The notes beneath the pieces are model-generated. The model did not search any database, was not told the origin of the DNA, and worked only from the letters and a program-made list of their open reading frames with translations. Shown here piece after piece: positions 5,942-8,878 of a stretch of DNA of 8,878 bases (positions are counted from its first letter, which is position 1; each line of letters opens with the position of its first letter). Source of the DNA: Candidatus Nanohaloarchaea archaeon (GTDB lineage: Archaea > EX4484-52 > DAOVKX01); contig DAOVKX010000040.1 of NCBI GenBank assembly GCA_030631505.1, positions 1 to 8,878 of the forward strand, in the 5' to 3' direction. The translations under genes and the position numbers were made by a program.

Positions 5942-6424
5942 TTAAACCAGCACCAGCATGAATATCAAAGATAAAAAATTGTTGGAATAGTGCGACAAAA
6001 GACTTCCTTTAAATTTATATTTGTTGTAGACCAGCCCAAAAACAATGCCTACCAGCATCATATCAATTGCCTTGAGTATTCCCCAGCCGGACAGCATGTG
6101 CCAGAAGCCAAATAAGATGCTTGAGATTAACAAACCCAAAATGAACTGTTTGTTTGAAATGAACTGGTTAAGGATGCATCTTCTAAAGATTAATTCTTCG
6201 AAAAAAGGCGCAAAAATGCCTACATACAAAATTTTAACGGTTGGAGATGCGCTTAACCACCAAGTGCCCTTACCAATTGTTAATGGTATTGCGGCAGGGT
6301 ATAAATAAAAAATAAGTTTCAAAAGATGATAATTGATTAAATAAAGCGATAGACCGATAAAAACCGGGCAGAGCAGTTTACCCTTTTTGCTTTCCATAAA
6401 ACCCTCTAATTTTGCGGGAGCCAT
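5942..6424 (-). CDS. CPBP-family (CAAX/Abi-type) intramembrane metalloprotease, compact form
   Basis: This 160-residue multi-pass membrane protein has the complete catalytic set of the CPBP (Rce1-like) intramembrane protease family: E76-E77-x3-R81 (EELIFR), F105-x3-H109 (FGFWH) and H145-x3-N149 (HYSNN). Hydrophobic segments run at about 19-44, 63-75, 96-113, 118-133 and 146-160. At 160 residues it is short for the family and holds little beyond the core. Members process prenylated proteins or peptides; bacterial ones are linked to bacteriocin self-immunity. Archaeal substrates are mostly unknown. The ATG at 6424 is chosen because a TATA element centred about 27 bases upstream predicts a leaderless start. 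The internal ATG at residue 10, preceded by GAGGG, is an alternative. It is divergent from the deaminase gene. Confidence 0.88.
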   Translation of the reverse strand: MAPAKLEGFMESKKGKLLCPVFIGLSLYLINYHLLKLIFYLYPAAIPLTIGKGTWWLSASPTVKILYVGIFAPFFEELIFRRCILNQFISNKQFILGLLISSILFGFWHMLSGWGILKAIDMMLVGIVFGLVYNKYKFKGSLLSHYSNNFLSLIFMLVLV

Positions 6425-6444
6425 AAGAACATAGAGCGTCTTTT

Positions 6445-6457
6445 GGTTTAAATAAAT
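6445..6457. promoter_or_regulatory. Shared bidirectional TATA element between the CPBP protease and deaminase genes
   Basis: GGTTTAAATAAAT contains the palindrome TTTAAA (6447-6452) and lies midway between the two start codons, about 25 bases from the minus-strand ATG at 6424 and about 27 bases from the plus-strand ATG at 6477. On either strand it reads as an acceptable TATA box at the right distance for leaderless transcription. No other well-placed TATA box is obvious for either gene within the 52-base gap. Confidence 0.5.
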
Positions 6458-6476
6458 TCATAATCCATAATCTATT

Positions 6477-6965
6477 ATGAGATACTTGTCAGGGGAAGAA
6501 GCAGAAGAAGCCATGAATTTTATGGATAAAGCAATACATGCCGCTTTAGGTCATTCTACCTGCCTTCGTTTAAAATGTGGTTCTGTTATAGTTAACGGCA
6601 AAAAGATTATTGGCTATGGTTATAATTCTCCTCCTGCAGATAAAGAATCGCAAAGGCGATGTTCCCTGCCTAAAGAAATATACCATAAAAAAGTAACAGA
6701 TAAAACCTGCTGTGTTCATGCAGAACAAAGAGCAATGATTGATGCTTTGAAGAACAATCCTGAGAAAATAAAGGGTTCACGGCTTTATTTCATAATGTTG
6801 GGTGAAGACGGCAATAAAGCTTATGCAGACAGGCCTTACTGCACAATCTGCAGCAAAATGGCTCTGGACATTGGAATTTCAGAATTTGTTTTATGGCACA
6901 AGGACGGAATCTGCGCTTATGGCACGGAAGAGTACAATGAGCTTTCTTTTGGGTTTGGAAGATAA
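6477..6965 (+). CDS. Cytidine/deoxycytidylate deaminase-family protein
   Basis: This 162-residue zinc-dependent deaminase-fold protein has a first strand-helix block, STCLRLKCGSVIVNGKKIIGYGYNSPP (27-53), closely matching the opening of dCMP deaminases (S-T-C-x-R ... G-x-V-I-V ... G-Y-N). The zinc and catalytic motif is H81-A-E83, with Glu83 as proton shuttle. The second zinc motif is P120-Y-C122-T-I-C125. The usual form is P-C-x-x-C, so this protein has one extra residue (Tyr121) between Pro and the first Cys. Cysteines 62, 78 and 79 lie in the segment before HAE, where dCMP deaminases often carry extra metal-binding residues. Substrate could be dCMP, free cytidine or a modified base. It appears to be a single-gene unit with a leaderless start. 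Confidence 0.87.
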   Translation: MRYLSGEEAEEAMNFMDKAIHAALGHSTCLRLKCGSVIVNGKKIIGYGYNSPPADKESQRRCSLPKEIYHKKVTDKTCCVHAEQRAMIDALKNNPEKIKGSRLYFIMLGEDGNKAYADRPYCTICSKMALDIGISEFVLWHKDGICAYGTEEYNELSFGFGR

Positions 6966-6967
6966 CC

Positions 6968-6972
6968 TTTTT
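6968..6972 (+). terminator. Possible T-tract terminator after the deaminase gene
   Basis: Five T follow the TAA stop by two bases. More T-rich sequence continues to about 7015. This fits archaeal T-tract termination but is weak, as no hairpin is seen. Confidence 0.25.
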
Positions 6973-7030
6973 CAAATTATTTAAATATACTTTTGAGTGG
7001 TTTTTGAGATTTATTTGGGAGTTGCTTGAA

Positions 7031-7044
7031 CTTAATATATTTAT
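7031..7044 (+). promoter_or_regulatory. Putative TATA box for the TPR protein gene
   Basis: CTTAATATATTTAT is centred about 30 bases upstream of the ATG at 7068, predicting a leader of only a few bases. A weak AGGT lies just before the start codon. Flanking sequence is very AT-rich, so the exact box is uncertain. Confidence 0.4.
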
Positions 7045-7067
7045 TAATAATTGAATTATAAACAGGT

Positions 7068-8198
7068 ATGAGCAACAATAAACGCAAATGGCCTTTGGAG
7101 CGACATAGAAAACAATCCCCTCAATTAGATAATGCTTTAAAGCATCAAGATAAACAGCACAAAATTAGTATCTGGTTAGCCCTTGTACTATGTATCTTCA
7201 GCATTTTAGCTAGTGTTTTGATTGCAAACTACTATCATTCAGAGGCATCTAAAGACTTACAAGAAGAAGTAATAACTCTGAGGGAAGAACTCTATCAGAG
7301 AGATAGAGACATATTACAAAAATTTGATCAAATTGGCGTACAACTAAATGAAACAGATAATGAAACAATTGAACGTTTAATTTACGAGGAGATAGGCAAC
7401 TACACCTTTGATGAAATAAAACAGATAGCAGAACGATTCAAAGAAATAGCAGAATCTTATTATGATATTGGCCTTGCACATTCAATCTTGGGTAATTATG
7501 AAGAAGCTATAAAAAATTATGACAAAGCGATAGAAAATAATCCTGATTTCGCAGATGCTTGGTTTTCCAAAGGGAACGCCCTCGTGTTTTTGCGTAGATA
7601 TGATGAAGCTATATGGGTATTTGATAACGTTATTGGACTAAACTCACAATATGCACTAGCTTGGAATAACAAAGGAGTTGCTCTCACATATATACGTAGG
7701 TGTGATGAGGCTATATTAGCATTTGATAACGCTATTGAGCTAAACTCACAATATGCAAATTTTTGGTATAACAAAGGAGTTGCTCTCAGTCTTTTACGTA
7801 GATATAATGAAGCTCTAATATCGCTTAATAACGCTACTGAACTAAACCCACAATATACTGAGGCTTGGTACTTCAAAGGGCTTGTTCTTCGTAATCTGGA
7901 CAGGCATCAGGAAGCCTTAGAGATATTTAATAAAATCAGTGAGTTAAATCCACGAGATGTGGAAGTTTGGTACAATAAAGGATGGATTCTTCTTAAGATG
8001 AACCGCTATGAGGAGGCTCTAGAAGCATTTAGTAAAGTTACTGATTTAAATCCACAAAATGCAGGAGCTTGGTATTGGAAGGGAGAATGTCTCTATAATT
8101 TGGGCAGATATAAAGAAGCAGAAGAAGCATTCAAAAAGGCACACGAAATAAACCCTACATTAGATCTAACAATATATAATCAATTGACTACTAATTAA
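7068..8198 (+). CDS. Membrane-anchored TPR protein with seven repeats, probably surface-exposed
   Basis: This 376-residue protein has four parts. The N-terminal segment (1-32) is strongly basic and probably cytosolic. One transmembrane helix spans about 34-55. A charged helical, probably coiled-coil stalk covers about 60-127. Seven consecutive 34-residue tetratricopeptide repeats follow, beginning at 128, 162, 196, 230, 264, 298 and 332, each with the W/Y...G...L...Y.EA...F..A..LNP pattern. By the positive-inside rule the stalk and TPR array face outward. Three N-x-T sequons (94-96, 98-100, 111-113) in the stalk agree with an extracytoplasmic, glycosylatable position. TPR arrays bind peptides or proteins, so a scaffold or adhesion role is likely; the partner is unknown. 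The last residues after repeat 7 form only a short cap. The gene is AT-rich and monocistronic. Confidence 0.88.
   Translation: MSNNKRKWPLERHRKQSPQLDNALKHQDKQHKISIWLALVLCIFSILASVLIANYYHSEASKDLQEEVITLREELYQRDRDILQKFDQIGVQLNETDNETIERLIYEEIGNYTFDEIKQIAERFKEIAESYYDIGLAHSILGNYEEAIKNYDKAIENNPDFADAWFSKGNALVFLRRYDEAIWVFDNVIGLNSQYALAWNNKGVALTYIRRCDEAILAFDNAIELNSQYANFWYNKGVALSLLRRYNEALISLNNATELNPQYTEAWYFKGLVLRNLDRHQEALEIFNKISELNPRDVEVWYNKGWILLKMNRYEEALEAFSKVTDLNPQNAGAWYWKGECLYNLGRYKEAEEAFKKAHEINPTLDLTIYNQLTTN
7449..8162 (+). repeat. Seven tandem 102-base units encoding the TPR array
   Basis: Seven contiguous units of exactly 102 bases encode the 34-residue TPRs. Units 2-4 are the most alike at DNA level. 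A 21-base match occurs at 7666-7686 and 7768-7788, and an 18-base match at 7638-7655 and 7740-7757, both offset by exactly 102 bases. The outer units match mainly at protein level. This indicates recent duplication or gene conversion in the middle of the array. Confidence 0.85.
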
Positions 8199-8210
8199 TT
8201 TTGTTTTTCT
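8197..8210 (+). terminator. T-rich tract ending the TPR gene
   Basis: AATTTTGTTTTTCT begins at the stop codon of the TPR gene and precedes the yjbQ promoter region. It resembles archaeal T-tract terminators, with no hairpin. Confidence 0.35.
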
Positions 8211-8225
8211 CGACTACAACCTTTC

Positions 8226-8235
8226 ATTTTTATTC
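8226..8235 (+). promoter_or_regulatory. Weak TATA-like element upstream of yjbQ
   Basis: CATTTTTATT is centred about 26 bases upstream of the ATG at 8257, consistent with a leaderless message. The region is pyrimidine-rich and the match is poor, so spacing is the main argument. Confidence 0.25.
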
Positions 8236-8256
8236 TTTCTTCTCCAATTATTTTTT

Positions 8257-8670
8257 ATGATAATCACAAAAACAATCAAAATCAAGGCAAAGGAAGGAGA
8301 GTATCTGGACATTACAGAACAGGTGCAAAACTGTGTCAGCGATTCAAAGCTGAAAAACGGCGCTGTTACTGTGTTTGTTGTCGGCTCTACTGGCGCTGTG
8401 AGCACGATAGAGTATGAGCCAGGTCTGCTGAAAGATGTACCGGGGGCTTTGGAGAAACTTGCGCCGTCCAATGAGGATTACGAGCATAACAAGACATGGG
8501 GCTGCGACAACGGGTACAGTCATGTCAGGGCGACTTTGCTGGGACCAAGTTTAACTGTGCCGATAGTTGACGAAAAATTAACTTTGGGCACATGGCAGCA
8601 GATAGTCTTCATGAATTTTGACACGCGCGACAGAGAACGGGAAATTGTTTTGCAGATGATGGGTGAATGA
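8257..8670 (+). CDS. yjbQ: YjbQ/UPF0047-family protein (secondary thiamine-phosphate synthase family)
   Basis: This 137-residue single-domain cytosolic protein matches the UPF0047/YjbQ family over its whole length. The DIT near residue 18 is followed by NGAVTVFVVGSTGAVSTIEYEPG (34-56). Next come two His-bearing segments (His77, and His89 in NGYSHVRATLLG) and the signature LGTWQQIVFMNFDTRDRERE (110-129). Some family members have weak thiamine-phosphate synthase activity that rescues E. coli thiE mutants, and databases use that name. The physiological role in archaea is not established. The start is supported because the domain begins within the first residues. The stop codon TGA is followed immediately by the ATG of the next gene, so the two are almost certainly co-transcribed. 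Confidence 0.93.
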   Translation: MIITKTIKIKAKEGEYLDITEQVQNCVSDSKLKNGAVTVFVVGSTGAVSTIEYEPGLLKDVPGALEKLAPSNEDYEHNKTWGCDNGYSHVRATLLGPSLTVPIVDEKLTLGTWQQIVFMNFDTRDREREIVLQMMGE

Positions 8671-8878
8671 ATGACATATCAATTAAGTATAATACCTCCT
8701 AAAAAATCAGGCGAGAAAGTGGAATCCACCAAAAGTTTAGATAAGTTAAACGTAGATAAAAGAGTACATATAGAAACTCTTGACACGCGATTATTTGCGC
8801 AGCCGTATGGCCCTCTATATCCCGATGCTATAGGGCGGCTATTGCGTACGATACCTGGCGGTGCAGGTCCTGAAAACA
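8671..8878 (+). CDS. Unknown protein, N-terminal 69 residues (runs off right edge)
   Basis: The ATG directly abuts the TGA of yjbQ (TGAATG). A GGTGA motif (8662-8666) inside the end of yjbQ lies four bases before it and can act as a Shine-Dalgarno site, so translational coupling is likely. The frame stays open for 69 codons to the edge of the window. The visible part begins MTYQLSIIPPKKSGEK, continues with a charged Lys/Asp/Glu stretch, and then becomes Gly/Pro/Leu-rich (QPYGPLYPDAIGRLL, then IPGGAGP). No transmembrane helix or signal peptide is visible, and I recognise no domain. Codons near the right edge are richer in G+C than at the start. It could be a partner of YjbQ or an unrelated operon member. 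Confidence 0.6.
   Translation, partial: MTYQLSIIPPKKSGEKVESTKSLDKLNVDKRVHIETLDTRLFAQPYGPLYPDAIGRLLRTIPGGAGPEN

Noticed and set aside
7517..7876. Minus-strand open frame with repeats opposite the TPR gene
   Set aside because: Its apparent repeats are only the antisense of the 102-base TPR units.
7449..8162. Regular repeats as a possible CRISPR array
   Set aside because: The period is 102 bases in a continuous reading frame and each unit encodes a TPR; there are no short repeats separated by unique spacers.

Overview
The window looks archaeal. Most start codons sit about 22-31 bases downstream of an A/T-rich TATA-like box with no ribosome binding site between them, as expected for leaderless archaeal transcripts. 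The malic enzyme gene, by contrast, has a good GAGGTG site. Gene content agrees: an archaeal-type tRNA m1A methyltransferase (TrmI), a PP2A-like phosphatase, a stand-alone malic enzyme, a CaCA exchanger and a YjbQ/UPF0047 protein. Short intergenic gaps, single-gene transcription units and small anchored proteins of unknown family would suit a small-genome (DPANN-like) archaeon. That placement is inference; no marker gene here fixes the lineage.

Layout, left to right. 1-352 (-) is the N-terminal part of a metallophosphoesterase that runs off the left edge. After a divergent promoter region with a spaced inverted repeat, 517-1344 (+) is an AT-rich PD-(D/E)XK-type nuclease. 1488-2648 (+) is malic enzyme, converging with and overlapping by 20 bases a Na+/Ca2+ exchanger (2629-3621, -). 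The exchanger is divergent from trmI (3786-4532, +). A canonical TATA box at the very end of trmI precedes a candidate 39-residue ORF (4581-4700, +).

The next part is more accessory in character. Two tandem minus-strand genes encode unrecognised N-terminally anchored exported proteins (4697-5323 and 5385-5849). A compact CPBP intramembrane protease (5942-6424, -) is divergent from a dCMP-deaminase-like protein (6477-6965, +) across only 52 bases, with one TATA-like element almost exactly midway. Then comes a membrane-anchored protein with seven TPR repeats, probably displayed outside the cell (7068-8198, +). The window closes with a two-gene operon: yjbQ (8257-8670) and a directly abutting unknown gene that runs off the right edge (8671-8878).

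Housekeeping genes (malic enzyme, exchanger, trmI, yjbQ) are visibly richer in G+C than the nuclease, anchored-protein and TPR genes, so the window reads as a mosaic. I see no transposase, integrase, CRISPR array, tRNA or rRNA. No multi-gene pathway is evident. The strongest leads for something undescribed are the orphan nuclease, the cell-surface protein cluster, the shared midpoint promoter and the small ORF after trmI. No stretch longer than 300 bases lacks a gene.
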